Source of the DNA: Cudoniella acicularis
Taxonomy: Eukaryota > Ascomycota > Leotiomycetes > Helotiales > Helotiaceae
Length of the DNA stretch: 37,135 bases
Reading direction: 5' to 3'
Assembly: GCA_013054445.1 (NCBI GenBank)
Contig: JAAMPI010000456.1
Location: 1 to 37,135 of the forward strand
The notes beneath the pieces are model-generated. The model was not told the DNA's origin. It saw only the letters and a program-made list of their open reading frames with translations, and ran no database searches. Of the stretch, positions 1 to 11,879 are shown piece after piece (the first letter of the stretch is position 1; every line of letters begins with the position of its first letter). The position numbers and the translations under genes are program-made.

Positions 1-231
1 AGTTTCGGATTTCACTTAATCGCCCGTTATAACTCAGTCAGAACATGTACGTTCAATCTGCCCAGAATCAAACCGTAGTTTCCTATTACTCGCAAGCGAT
101 TTAGATCAAGTCTTTAATTTCCACACACTTCAACACTTAGACCACTGCACCAACACAACATTCCCCTCCTTCACGACACCCATGGACTTTTGATATAAGA
201 AAGAGCAGCAATTCAGCTTATTCTGTTCAAC

Positions 232-1656
232 ATGTCAACAAATATGTCTGCTGGTGCTTCTTCGTCGGAGGCTGAAGTGAAGTTCTATTTAACAAAATTT
301 GGCAAATCCGCGTATAAAGAGATACCACGACATGAGCCCTCTTATTATCATTCTCCTGTCACCGATCATCCCTGGTTCAACGAACACAGAAAGCTAGTTT
401 CTACTTCACCTATGCTTCTCCCATTGGCTGTCTTAGCAGTTGCTTCTCCAAGATCGGCGGCATCGTCAAGCCATCTTCCCGGCATTCTCCAAAATGGATC
501 TATCTCATCGAACTCCATAACAGGTCCTTTCCAAACCCAACTCCCTTCTACAGGTCAACCAGTTCTTGTTCCTGCCAATTTGAACATGACTGCTTTGCAA
601 AATCCCCCTTTGGCCTTGGGTCCCCACACGTCCTTTGCTTCTAACTTGATGGCAACTCCACTACCAGGCCAACTTCTTGCCATGGGTCCAAATACAACCA
701 TTGCTCCTAACTTGGCAGCCGGTCTCTCACCGACCCAAGTACTCTCCACGGGTTTCTCTGCACTCGTATCTTCCGGCTTGACGACGAATGTATCTCCAGG
801 TCAACACCTTGCCATGGCTCCTGCAACAATATTCCATCGATTTGATGAGCTACCACTGGAGCTACGTCTTCGTATCTGGCGATTCGCTTTCATGAACGCA
901 CCTCGCTTTGTCCATTTTATGCTTGGCAGCAAAAAGATCCAGCTGTTCAATCGCCAAGTTCTTCCACCAAGTGGCAACAGCGAAGGCCGTAATGAAGCCA
1001 TCAGACTGCACAACAGACTTGATGCGCAAAGCCCTGCTGCAAAGATATTCAGACAAAAATACGGCAAAACCTTCGACAAAGAGGTCTTTGATCCCGCAGT
1101 TGATATTGCCCTATTCGTATCACCTTACTGGTTTCAGCTGAACGAAGACACCAAAATGTACCATGCTCTCGAAGTAGCTGGCTTCAGCAATCTTCGATTC
1201 ATGACATTTGAGCGACTCACTCTCACAGTCCCAAAGGCCGAGCGAAACACTCTTAATGGCTTCAAGCTTGTGATTGAGGAGTTCCATCACTTCCCAAAGT
1301 TGGAGACCCTCAGAGTCATTCGCATCTGCCTTCCCCGCAAGAGTTGTGCTCCCCCTTACTGTGGTCTGTCTGGCGTAAGTAATCCACACTTTTTTATTCT
1401 TCATTTCTAAAAATGGTAGTGTCGTGATATCCCAAATGTTTTGATGTCTGATCGTGGAGTCGAGAAGGTCATTAGACAGGTCCGACAAACTGTGGAGGAG
1501 AAACGAGCTTATCATCCGACCTGGACGCCCCTTAGAATCATCTTCATGTCGTACTCCAGAAAGCCTATCTATACTCCTGAACCAACAACTGTTGTTAGGG
1601 TAAGTTTACTAATGACGAGGTCGAAGGTACTTTTAACGAAGAGGAAGTTCAATTGA
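232..1656 (+). CDS. 2EXR-domain protein with Ser/Pro-rich N-terminal repeats
   Basis: Two exons are proposed: 232-1374 and 1420-1656, with a 45-base intron at 1375-1419 (GTAAGT donor, TAG acceptor, CTAA close to the acceptor). The join is in phase 0 and gives about 460 residues. Residues about 204-220 carry the 2EXR signature (LPLELRLRIW followed by an aromatic stretch), typical of a large family in filamentous ascomycetes whose biochemical role is unknown. The first 190 residues are low-complexity Ser/Thr/Pro/Leu sequence with a 22-residue tandem repeat at 610-807. The second EXR-type segment (usually VCRESR) is weak here; SEGRNEA is the nearest match. A further GTAAGT with a CTAATGAC branch-like site lies at 1600, so the last 20 residues may be spliced differently. 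The start is the first ATG of the open frame, with an AACATGT context. The family call is sound; the function is unknown. Confidence 0.75.
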
Positions 1657-1763
1657 AATGATTTTCGGTCGGGCTTGTCCATTCAACCACCAATTAAAAA
1701 CAGTGCTTTTTAATTAGAAAACGCTTATGGATCAATAAAAGCCTACTCAAATTAAACGTAGTA

Positions 1764-3342
1764 TTACTTTGTAAACTCCCTCACTACTTTAATTTGCACA
1801 CCTAGGCTGTCTGGATCTGTCCCACCGAGAAAGCAATTCCTTTGAATATCAACATCTCTCTCCTTGACTGTATCGTAAAGTTGTAGGTCAGAACGACGAA
1901 ATATCATAGCTAATACAGAATATAGTTCCATATATGCTAATCTAACTCTCTCTTAGCAACGAAACATGAATTCAAATAGTTACCTTACTCTATCCCGGGA
2001 CATATCCGGTTCTCTCTGCTAAAAGGAACAAAATATCTTTCGAGGTCAAGTTGGTGTCTCTCTTCGCCCATAAGCCATCTACCGGGGTCAAAAGTCTCTG
2101 GATCTGTGAAGGCAGATAGGTTGAGTAAGACATCACGGATAGTCATACTTGTAGGAGTCTGGCGTGAAGAGTAATTTAGAGAGTGTTTGAATGTAGCATA
2201 TAGCGATTCGAACTTTATAAAAGCCATACCTTCTCAGGGATGGTCCATTCAGCGAACTGAAGTATGTTCGGTGCAAGCAGTGGCAGTCTGGATGTAAGGA
2301 GTGCTGAAATTCTAAGTGCTTCCTTGATCACGGCCGTCTCTATATGTCAGTAGACGACGAGATAATTAAGGGGTAAAGCAATCTTACCAGCCATGGAAGC
2401 TTCCTCAGAATCTGGAAGCTGGGGATCTTAGAACGATCTTGAATTGCATTGTCTAGTTCTATTTTTAGTCGGATGAGCACATGGGGATTGGCCAACACGT
2501 AATAAGTTGCGCTTGTGAGAATTCGCGCCGTGGTTTCGGAACCCGCCAAGATAGCCGTAAATCCTTCCTGGGCCATTCTTTGCAAACTTCTCTCTGCTAG
2601 AGGCAGAGAGGATGTATAAATTATGTGGAACAATTCGGGTCTTGGGTTCCCGGAGGTATCTTCCTTTGGCCGGTGCTGGCTTTCCAAGTATTTTGCGGCT
2701 CTTTCGTGCATGTCCTGACAACAATAAGCAGATGTTTGAGCAACTCAGTCAGTAAACTTACTTGATGCAGTTGGAGAATTCGTGCTAAAGCTGGAGAGAA
2801 ATAAGAGACAATTCCGTGCGGCATCCTTTGAGCCCAATTCAAGAGGAAAGGGAACTGTTTAATGAGAGGTGTCGCACTAGCGGTAGCTTCAGCTGTTTCC
2901 GCCCAGTCATCAGCCTTCGAAGAGCAGTCAAGTAAGCCCAAAGATCCACCAAAGGCAAGATGGCTGAGAGTGTCTGTTGTGAACGCAAGATAGCAGGACC
3001 TCAATGCAAGACTGTCACCGCTTCTATGGGCCGCGCAAATGTTTTGGAAAAGATGTTTAACTTTATATTTAACAATATCCTCTGCTTCATTAATAGAGCG
3101 TTGTAAAATATAAAAAAAAAAGGACTCATAGCTGAACGCCTCTCTCGATGAATTTCATGTTCTACTGTTCCAAAAGCTGGAAACATCAATTAGCATTATC
3201 CTACACCACTTCGTCTCAAACTTCAATTCATACATGCTAATGGGGATCCAATCATATCCGCAGCTGGCTTCCATTTATTGCGGTGTGTCGGGTGAGAGGT
3301 GGTGGTAGTGCACGAGCGGGGTGAGAAGTAACAATGGCACTT
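1764..3342 (-). pseudogene. Cytochrome P450, broken: N-terminus missing, frameshifted, heme-site Gly replaced
   Basis: Spliced reading on the minus strand gives a fungal P450 from about the C-helix to the C-terminus. Seen in order: a KWKPAADMIGSP segment (3234-3290), HEIHRERRSAMSPFF (about 3110-3170), I-helix AGSETTAR (about 2540), K-helix KEALR (ExxR; about 2310), PETFDPGRW (about 2080), heme loop FSRENRICPG (about 2010), and a C-terminal exon 1764-1941 ending near VQIKVV. Introns fit at 1942-1989, 2159-2229, 2338-2387, 2715-2761 and 3177-3233. Three defects are visible. The frame stops upstream at 3343-3345 and no membrane anchor or first ~100 residues are recognisable. A run of ten A on the plus strand (3112-3121) puts the following segment, which reads well as P450 in another frame, out of phase. 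In the heme motif FxxGxRxCxG the Gly is Glu. An active enzyme is unlikely. A missed distant first exon or a homopolymer error could explain part of this, but not the Gly to Glu change. Confidence 0.8.
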
Positions 3343-3345
3343 CTA

Positions 3346-4450
3346 GGGGCATTTGACTTTCCCCTTCTTCCCCCCATCTTCCGATAAACTGTTACCGGCT
3401 TTCTCAACCTATAGCCTTACTTATTCTAGGTAGGGGTTATGTCGCAGTACAAAAACGACATCATTGCTGTAATTACGAGATTAGGAAGTCTGCCGGTACG
3501 TCTCAGGGGCTCCCCTCGCTTAAGAAGCCTGGGATCAGAAGACTGTGTACAGGCATTTTGCCAAAGAATTTAATTTCAAACTTGTAAACTTTTAAAAGTA
3601 AGTGAACAGAGAGCACCTTTACCTTTTATAGCTCTCGGTTACTTGATTAATATAATAATTATTGCTGGCTATTTTATAACATTCAAGTGATCCTAATAAC
3701 TTTGGTTTTTAGAAGCCTGAAAATCGCTTGAGCATGCGCTGTAATGCATGGAATTTTGATCGTAAAGCCTAGAAGAGGGGGGTATGCGGTACCTCCCCTC
3801 AGGAGGATCCTATCACACCCGTGTGTCCCGTACTGAAGGTAGTAAAAGAGCGTGTCCCCTATAATAGACAAGTCACGAGTTGCACTATCATGCGACTGAG
3901 AGCCACGGCAAGGTTTGGGCGACAGTGAGGTTGCAACAGCAATACTAAGTTTTTAGTACGGGCCTTCCGAGTATAGGTGACACAAGGCATCATCACATGG
4001 TGATGTGTAGAAGGGTGTGTTCCACAAAAAAAAACCAGGAACTACCGAAGTGTTACTCAGGTTGGACAAAATTCAGTGCAATTGGAGAGGCGCACATAGA
4101 GTTTATCCTAGTACTTTTGACTTATCAGAGACTGGTGTTGATCAGTTAACGCAAATTACTTTGGCTGATTGCAATGGAATGATTGTGTTTGTGTTTGTCC
4201 ATCGTACATGCCCTCGGCTAATTTCTGTTGTAGAATTGTCCTCGAACTCCAAATATTTGAAAATCGAAACCGTCATACGAGAAAGCACGACCACATCTAA
4301 TTCACATGTGTCTGCTTTTTCACGGCCTAGGTAAGTTTCTGCGCCGTGAAAACCCTCCTATATCCACGACATTAGTAAATAATTCCAGTAAACAGTGGTG
4401 GCACAGAAGTGATCATGAAAAGACAAGAATGCTTATATTGAGAAAAGGTG
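3346..4450. other. Gene-free interval between P450 relic and methyltransferase
   Basis: No convincing coding sequence is seen. The short open frames here lack recognisable domains and splice structure. The interval would be the expected place for the lost P450 N-terminus, but no hydrophobic anchor followed by a Pro-rich hinge was found on the minus strand. It contains a GC-rich hairpin at 3775-3800 and a small inverted repeat, CATCAC-ATG-GTGATG, near 3992. Confidence 0.5.
3775..3800. repeat. GC-rich inverted repeat (hairpin)
   Basis: GAGGGGGGTA (3775-3784) and TACC-T-CCCCTC (3790-3800) are complementary apart from one bulged T, around a TGCGG loop. The potential is therefore a 10-bp stem in otherwise AT-leaning noncoding DNA. 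No function is assigned. Confidence 0.5.
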
Positions 4451-5357
4451 CTAGTTTTTACAACAACTCTCAACGAGATCTTCCCGAGTTGAACTCATCA
4501 ATCCTTGGGGATGATCTTCACTGAAATTGGGATTGTTGAAGAACAAGAACGTTCCAGCAAGGTCCATAAGCACCAAGAAGCTTTGCAGTGTCAGTGCTCC
4601 TATCTTGCGACCCTTTTTCGTATCTGCCCACTCCCAATGGCCACTGTGACTCCTTTTCCTAAACATCGACAAACCCCAATTCGCGAAGCCTTTGTAGGTG
4701 CTTTCAGTCGCACGGAAATCAAGTCCTTTCTGTGCCCAGCTTTCTTCCGCTGCATTACCCCACTGGATGAAAGGTGACAATGAATTGTCTACGTTGGCAG
4801 CCGCCGCTCCGAAGGGTAGATTGACGTCGAGTATTTCAAGCCGGCCGCCGGGTTTGAGGTGGTCTTTGCAGCGTGCGAGGAGACCTGGCCAGTCGTGGAT
4901 TCCTGATGAAATCGTGCGAGCATGGATGAAGTCAAATAGGTCGTCAAATAGCCACGGCTGATCAGCGTTTGAGCTCACCAGCTCCAGATTTGGTGGGGGA
5001 ATAATGTTCGGTAATGCGAGATCTATGGCAACTATTCGAGTGTTCGGTCGCGAGTCCGCCATTGCTAATGCCCATTGTCCAGTGCCACAACCAATGTCAA
5101 GGACGGAATCGATATGGTCGGGCAAAGTGGAAGAATGTAGACGCCCATCGAACTCTAGCAACCAAATCTGATGTTGTAAATATAATGAAAAATTAGTGCT
5201 GGCTTCAAAAGGAGAATCAGGGAAACACTTTCCCAAGCGTGTTTTCTCTTTCTGACTCTTGCATTAGCATATTTTCAACTTTTCCAGCCCTTTTCTATAG
5301 TCTTGCCGGTTCATCTCCACTCACCATTGCATAGTGGGCCGTGGTCGCGATACTCAT
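4451..5357 (-). CDS. SAM-dependent methyltransferase, LaeA-like
   Basis: Two exons: 5325-5357 encodes only MSIATTAHYAM, then a 67-base intron (5258-5324; GTGAGT donor, GCTAAT branch, CAAG acceptor) and a main exon 4451-5257. The join is phase 0 and the product is 279 residues. Motif I of class I methyltransferases is VLDIGCGTG at about residues 63-71, followed by an acidic VAIDLA at about 87-92. FDFIHARTISSGIHDWP and LKPGGRLEI match the pattern of LaeA-like and TAM-domain fungal methyltransferases. Without the short first exon the frame opens on TTG, so the spliced ATG is preferred. Family members are often found near secondary-metabolite genes, and a P450 relic lies 1.1 kb away. The substrate is unknown. 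It could be a regulator like LaeA or a small-molecule methyltransferase. Confidence 0.85.
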
Positions 5358-6347
5358 GGCGTACTTGACAGAAGTTTACAGAAAAAACACTTCACCTCAA
5401 TTCGACACTTCAAATAGGGTATGGTATGACTAGAGTTGGAGTGTTTTAATCAAGCAGGAAGCAGGCTACCCTTATAATATTTGAGAGGCCCGACGATTCA
5501 AGATGTTGTGTTGGCGTGGTTGGTTCCATTCATCATTGCTGTGCAACGAGCCAGCTTGGTACCCTTTGGAGTAAGAAGACACAAGTAAAACAAAGTAAAA
5601 CACCCGAAATATCACTCGGTATAATTTAATACCTCAAGTATCCTTTATATGCCACTTATATGCCCTTCTGTGCGCCACTATAGAAGACTATAAAAGCTCG
5701 AAGCGTCGGCCTTTGAGATATGCCACAACATCTACTGTCACAGCCCACGAAGTTCTACATCCTGCTAGAAGCTCCCACAACCAGCAAATACATCCTATTC
5801 ATGATATAAATGTTCAGCAAGAATATAGAGTCTCCCGGGAATAGCTCGGAGTTGTGAGAAGGGGGAAAGAAGCAAAGAGGCGATTCTGTTATCCTCTAAA
5901 ATATATTGAATCAGAGCTCTCTTAGATGCTGAGTTTATTTTCCTCGTTCAATACCTAGTATATTGTACCTTTCATGCTCTTGCCAAATTCATTGACCAAA
6001 AGGGCAGGCACGCGTCGCTTGTCTCGCTAGTAGCTACTACTTCTCTGCGCATTCGACCCCTCTCTTTTTGCATTTCAAACTTTTCCATCCTCAAAGACTC
6101 GAGAACACAACATATCGCCGAGGTCTTGAGGGTTCCCTGACGGAGTCCGATATAGCTTTGTTCGGCGCAATTCTGTGTCATCCAGCGGACTCGCAGCACA
6201 AGGTCTTCCTTGTCCAACGCTTTTCGCGCGCCCTCTGCCACGACCCTCAAACTCTATTTCGAACTGAAATCGTGACGCGTTCAACTCGAACTGTTGAAGC
6301 CATCTTTTTGTTTACATTAGGTCGTCCCCCCAAAAGTTCTGGTCATC
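5358..6347. promoter_or_regulatory. Divergent promoter interval, methyltransferase / 2EXR-2
   Basis: About 1 kb without a supportable gene lies between two divergent starts. Open frames at 5972-6388 overlap on both strands and have no recognisable domain. No specific regulator site was identified. Confidence 0.4.
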
Positions 6348-7621
6348 ATGAATTCCACGAGACGCGCTGCGAAGGCAGGAGGCATTAAGGAGGTCAGTTA
6401 ACCGATGATCAATCACTGGCCCGGGTTCCTAGTATCTGATTCCATAATAGAAAGCTGCAAAAATGACGTCTGAGAATGCAAATACTTCCTGTTCATCTTC
6501 GAAGAGCACTGAGACGGTAAGAATGCTCGCAAGTGTACGAGGTCGTGAAGTTCTAACGGGTCTCCTAGTCTAGCGCATCCACTGGTGATCGCGGTCCACC
6601 TCCGAAGTTGTCCAAGAGTGGTACGAACGCTTTGATGGATGTATCTGTACTGCTGCAAAATATTTGCCAGCTTGCAGACGAAATCAAGGCTGCTACTGCA
6701 GAGCCCTTCAAGCAATTTTCGCAAGCCCGGATACCAACCAGGGACATGACAGCCTCGGTTGCCTCTCTTCAGTCCTCGATACTTGCGATGCAGTCTCTTG
6801 GCACCCAACTTAATTCAGCAGGCGCAGCAGGTAGTTTTATGCTTTTGCCTAAGCTTCCTAGAGAACTTCGTCTCAAGATCTGGAAAGCCTCGCTACCTGG
6901 CCCGAGAGTTGTGAAGATAGGGTACGAACTGTGCGAGGTTGGTATTCATAGATGGAGAAAGATCGAGTATAATGCTGACGTTAATTCTTAGTACTGTGAC
7001 TATTTCGAGGGCTTGTGCGCTAACTGTGAGTGTTACTTCGGAAAAGTTAAGACAGCCCAGCCTCTCCCTACCGCACTCAGTGTATGCCGAGAATCTCGAG
7101 TCGAGGCCCTGAAGAAGTATTCTGATAAAATCAATTTTCCTACGAGCTTTATCAGAATTGATCCTCGCCAGGACACTCTCTATTTCTCCAGGTTTACCGA
7201 ACATATCGTGGAAGTATTCCCCTGCGAGACCCTACATCATTCAGTCCAGAGCCTTGCCCTTGATCAGAGGGTATTCGATGACTTATGTCTTGGGGAAGGT
7301 GACGATTATATGTATCCCTTGGGAGCATTCTCCGCCCTCAAAGAGCTGATCGTAGTATTACATCGAGAAGCCATCCCTATCTCTTGCGGCATCGAAAATT
7401 ATACTGGCTGTGGTGAACTGGAACTAACGGGGCCTACGGAGGAAGTGATTGGAAAGTGGGAGTACAAAGAACTCAGCGGAATTGGCTTTGCAATCGAGGA
7501 ATACAAGAGTCAAAATCCAAAATGGGTCGCGCCGCAGGTGAAAGTCGCAGTCATGGGTATTGGTGGCGAGCCCTGCTGCTTGCCAGTAGATCGAAAGCAC
7601 CCAACAGAGAATTGGTTCTAG
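6348..7621 (+). CDS. 2EXR-domain protein, second copy
   Basis: Four exons join in phase 0: 6348-6392, 6451-6516, 6569-6937 and 6992-7621, with introns of 58, 52, 54 bases (GTCAGT, GTAAGA, GTTGGT donors; branch-like TTCTAACGG and AATGCTGAC before the second and third acceptors). The product is 369 residues. The 2EXR domain starts with LPRELRLKIW at about residues 130-140. Its second half, SVCRESRVEALKKY at about 190-203, is much better preserved than in the 2EXR gene at 232-1656. Residues 1-125 are variable and Ser/Ala-rich. The start ATG at 6348 is the first in frame; the first two exons are short, so the N-terminus is less certain than the rest. A Cys-rich patch (YCDYFEGLCANCECY) follows the third intron. 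The function of 2EXR proteins is not established. Confidence 0.8.
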
Positions 7622-8263
7622 CTTGTTGTCAGGGACTCTGGATGCTATGTTGCTTGCAGAGGGAGGTCAACACTCGAGAGATGTCATTTCGCACAACTAG
7701 ATGTCACAGAACATGTTGGTGGCCTGAAGATCAACTATCACTTTGATGATCTAGCTTAGCTACCATCGCATAAAATACAACAACATAGCACCACGGCCTT
7801 AGCATCCAACCAAAGATGTTTTTGTGACCGCGCCCAGTCAAGTCAAATCAACCCATGCCCCATCCAGGCCAATGCAGCTACCCAACCCCTACCTATGCAC
7901 GCATGCAAGATTCTCACCTCAATGCTATAAAGTAACTTCTGAAAAAACCTATCGCCAGCACCCATGTTATCAGTACCCATAATTCCTCCGTCCCTTTCCA
8001 TTCTCTGTGCCCAAACGCCAAAGAGGGACATCTCTTGTACATGCAAGTCAAAGAAAAAAAACAAATAAATGATCAAAACAGCCCCAAGAAGGATTCCGCC
8101 TTCTCCTTCCCATATGTACTGTGATCTGCGAGGTGGGTCATGTTTGTAAATGAGTGTAATAAGTAAAAGTCGGTGCAGGCTGTACTTTTAGTAGCAGCAT
8201 GTGATATAGAGAGTGAATATCGACACCGAATATAAATTATGCAGTTGTGCTTCTGAGAAAGTA
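7622..8263. other. Convergent 3' interval, 2EXR-2 / SPT7
   Basis: This is the space between two converging stop codons. It most likely holds both 3' untranslated regions. No gene, RNA or repeat was recognised. Confidence 0.5.
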
Positions 8264-11200
8264 TTACCGCTCGATGCTCTCTGGGCTCATCATACCCACG
8301 GCAGAACCGTCGTCCTTTTCGTTCTGACTTGCGTTCCCTTGGCTGCTTTCTACTCTCTCCATAGAAACTGGTCCGCCGTTTGGTAGACCCAATTTCAGCT
8401 TCTTCGCCGATGCGGTCAAAGCGCCTGGTTTTTCCGGACTGCCATTAATGCCTGATTTTGCTCCAGCACTAGTATCCATAGCAGTGCCATTGTCGAGCTT
8501 CTTCTTCTTCTTTGCGTTGCCAGTTTGCTCCTTAAGCGGGCGTTTTCGAGGACTGGTGATCTTCCCAGTCGGGCCGAGTCGTGGTCGTGTCGGCCTTTGT
8601 TTAGGAGGAAGCTCCTCGTCTTCTAGTAATGGCTCATCGTCGTTGGCGTGTAACTTCGCCAGGAAAAAGTTTCTCACGAGGCCGATTTGATCCTGAAGGT
8701 TTTCTTTCGTGACCGGCTCGAGAGGTGGCAGGGGCGGGAAGATGTCAACCTGCTGCACCGGAGGAGCAGGACCAGAATATGTGTCGCGTAGTCGTGTGTG
8801 TAGAAGATGGAGCGGCACTGAAAGACTAGACATCCCAAACTCAGAATCGAGACCAAGTGCCTTGAAACCGAAGAAATCTTCGCCTAATTCTTCAGCAAAG
8901 TCACCTCCGACGAACTGTTCGCTGCCATCATGGAAAGCCCCAGATCCATCAGCACCACCGTCGGTAAGAGCTGGGCGAAGGAGATCAGAAAGATGCGCTT
9001 TCATGCGCTCGTGCACGACCCCGAGTTTGCTGCCTAGACGTTCAACGTCATCCTTCACATAACTCTCTAGGCTTTCCACGTCAAGGCCGTTTTCGCTAAG
9101 AGAATGCAAAACGACCTCCTCGTCAGTAAAACGAGCTTGCCATTTTTGGCCAGCTTCTGCAGCTGTCCCAGAAGCCAATATCTTGGGAGATTCTCGATAA
9201 ACACCAACGGTTCGAGCAAGTTTGGTAAAGAAATCTCCAGCTATTTCCGTAATCACATCCAAGGCACTAGGCTGAAGTTCTTCAAACCCGGCGTGATAGC
9301 AAAGTTTAGCCACAGATCGCTGCAAGGCAGCCTTGCAAACCCAGGTAGCCATGATTGGCCCGTTATCGGAGGTAACATGTGGTTCAATATCGGTTTCAAT
9401 GAATGGCTCCGGCTCGTATTTTGGAAATTGATTATTGTACATCTGGTGCTTTGTTAGCGTCGAAACATAATGTTACCTAAAAAACTTACCTGAGCTTGGA
9501 TTTGCATTTGCTTGATGACGCCGATTTTTGAACATAGTTTGCGTGTTTCTTGCATCTGCCTCATATTGGCTTCCACCTTGGCTGTCAAAAAGCTTTTCGG
9601 TGCCGTAAAATGACCAGATTTGACCATTCGAAGAAACTCCCCGGATTGATCAACTACCTGCCCTTCAGTATCCTCAATCCATTGGTGCCTGACTGGAATA
9701 TCTGGAATGGCCGATAGCGGATCATAGTAGTCAGGCAGAACCCGTTCTTCTTCACCTTCCATGCCTTCTGCCAAAGTTTCCGCGCCCTGAGGTGACTCTT
9801 TCCCATCTTTGTTAGTGACATCGGGACGTGACACGTCCATCTGGCCTTGCTTTTGCTGACGGAGCCATCTTCTCATTCCAGCTTTGCTTCTTAATAAAGC
9901 TGGCTCGTCTGGACTGAGTTTGTCTCCTTTGAAGAGTCGATTACGTTCCTTGGCCACAAGAGCACGGTCTTTCTTTGTCACTTGTTTCCATATTTTGTAC
10001 TCTTCATCTTCTCGAAGATTGTCTGCCGCAGCACCAAGTGCTTGGCCCAACGATAGCCCATTGATTGATGGTCCATCAATATCCATTCCATCCGCTTGGC
10101 TTCCTGGAATACCATTCATGTAACCAGGAGTGATTGATCCTACAGGTGGGGTGGCGAAACCATTGCTGCCATCGAAACCGGCATCAGACCCTTCGTGGGC
10201 AAGGCCGAGGAGGCCATTTAATTGTAATGATGGCTTCTGGTCAATCCCAGGAGTTCCCTCGTCTCGACCTGGTGCAGATTTTCTCGCTTTGGTTGCTCCT
10301 TTAGCACCAGGGTTGCGACCTCTGGAAGACATGATTGGTTCGTCATCACTATCATCACCGGCATCATCTTCTCCGCCATTTTGTTTTCGGCGTTCTTCCG
10401 CTTCTACCTCCGCTCTAGGTCGAATAACAAGGTCTGGAATTAAGGGAACTAGCTTCTCTGCCTCCTTTCTCATTGAATTTGCATTTCGCCGTAATGGGTG
10501 TGCAATATCACCATTATACTTGAGGCAATTACTCCATATCAGGTCTAAATCAGCAACGAACTCGGCCTTTGACTTATAGGTTAGGGTTTTAAGCTTCTTA
10601 GTCATTGTTCCGAGGTCCATGGGGTGTTTGATGACTTTATCACGTTAGATAGAGAAGTATATCTGAAAGAGGGGTACTTACTGTTATAATAATCAGGAGC
10701 CTCTCGCTTATTGACTCGAGTTAAAAAGGGAGCAGAGTACTCAGTCATGGCCTTGAGTTCACTCAAGACCTTCTCAGCAGCTTCGTAAAGTTCCTCCTGG
10801 TGAACATTTTCTTCACTTGCCCATTTGCTTCTATTTTTCCGAACCTCATTCATCAAAGCGCGCAGTTCCGCATCCGAGGCCTTGACCTTTTCGCGCTTGA
10901 GGTCTATTCGGGCAATAAGATGCTTCAGCGTTAAGCTTGATGCGCCCAGGTTGGCGCTACTTAGAGTACCGTGATGCTCTCCATTTGTGCCGTTTGTATT
11001 ATTTGGGTTGCCATTATTATCCATCTCGGCATTGATTTGCTTCTCGGCCTCTTCCAAGTTCTGCTGCTCGAGCATAGCAACGCGGTCATTTTCCAGGGTA
11101 TAAAACAAGGTATGAAAACTGCGCTTGGCGGCCTCTTCAGTAGCTTTCTTTTCCTCCTCGAGTTGTTTTCGCGCGTCTTCGGACGACTTGGGTTGTTCTT

Positions 11201-11792
11201 GCGATCCATCTTCCTTGTTCTGCTCTGTAGGCTTGGACGGGGAGATATCTGAGGATACGGGGGAGCTGCCTGATTTGCTTGGCGATAGGAGGGCATTGGC
11301 GCTCTTGTGCTTGAGTGTTGATTCCGGCACATCGTCATCTTCGTCCTCATCATCATCATCGTAGTTATCCTCGTCGATAGCACGCGCAGGTTTCTTGGAG
11401 GCTTGTTCTTTCAGTTGCTCGGCGGCTCTCTCCTCCTCCGCCAATTGTTCGTCCGGCGCCGTTGTGTCCTCCCCAGGGTCTTGATCTCCTGGAATTCCTC
11501 CCCCAAATAGCTCTGCGATCCTGGCCTCACTGCGCCTGTACAGCTCCTTGAACAGGGCCTTCTGCTGCTCATCCTCCGCGTTGTCTCCATCATATTGTGT
11601 TGTGGCCTCAGGCATTGAACCGTCTTCGAAGGAGAGAATGGGGGTATTGGAGCGCGCAGGCGTGTCGTCGCGGTGGAGGAAGGTTTTGCTGCTCAGATGT
11701 GATGAAGGCGGAAGCCATGATGGCGGTCCGGTATGATTGTGATTGTTGGCGATGGAAATCGCGTTTCCATATAGACCACGATTCGACGACAT
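8264..11792 (-). CDS. SPT7: SAGA complex subunit Spt7 (bromodomain and histone fold)
   Basis: Exons 10682-11792, 9490-10634 and 8264-9442 are separated by two 47-base introns (10635-10681, 9443-9489; both GTAAGT). They give 1,144 residues, the usual size of fungal Spt7. The first third is acidic and low-complexity (a D/E run near 11350). The bromodomain spans about residues 320-430, with its ZA-loop [14 protein letters not shown] created across the first intron and the acetyl-lysine-contacting Asn in CLKYN. A Bromo_TP histone fold follows at about 780-835 ([20 protein letters not shown]), the surface that pairs with Ada1 in SAGA. A basic KKKKK stretch in the C-terminal tail may be a nuclear signal. 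SAGA is a nuclear histone acetyltransferase coactivator and Spt7 is needed for its assembly. The start is set at the in-frame MSSNRG; an upstream exon could extend it (see 11880-12131). No frame defects are seen. Confidence 0.93.
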
Positions 11793-11879
11793 AGTAGGCC
11801 GAATCGCCCCCTCCACGGCGGAAAATCGCGACTGCGACAAACCACGAAACCTTCCAAAACGGCTTCAGGACCTCCTTAC

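Noticed and set aside
4017..4334. 105-residue plus-strand open frame near the methyltransferase
   Set aside because: It starts from a non-ATG codon, has no family resemblance, and overlaps a second unrelated frame.
10130..10579. 149-residue plus-strand frame opposite SPT7
   Set aside because: The minus strand encodes the Spt7 bromodomain with matching splice sites.
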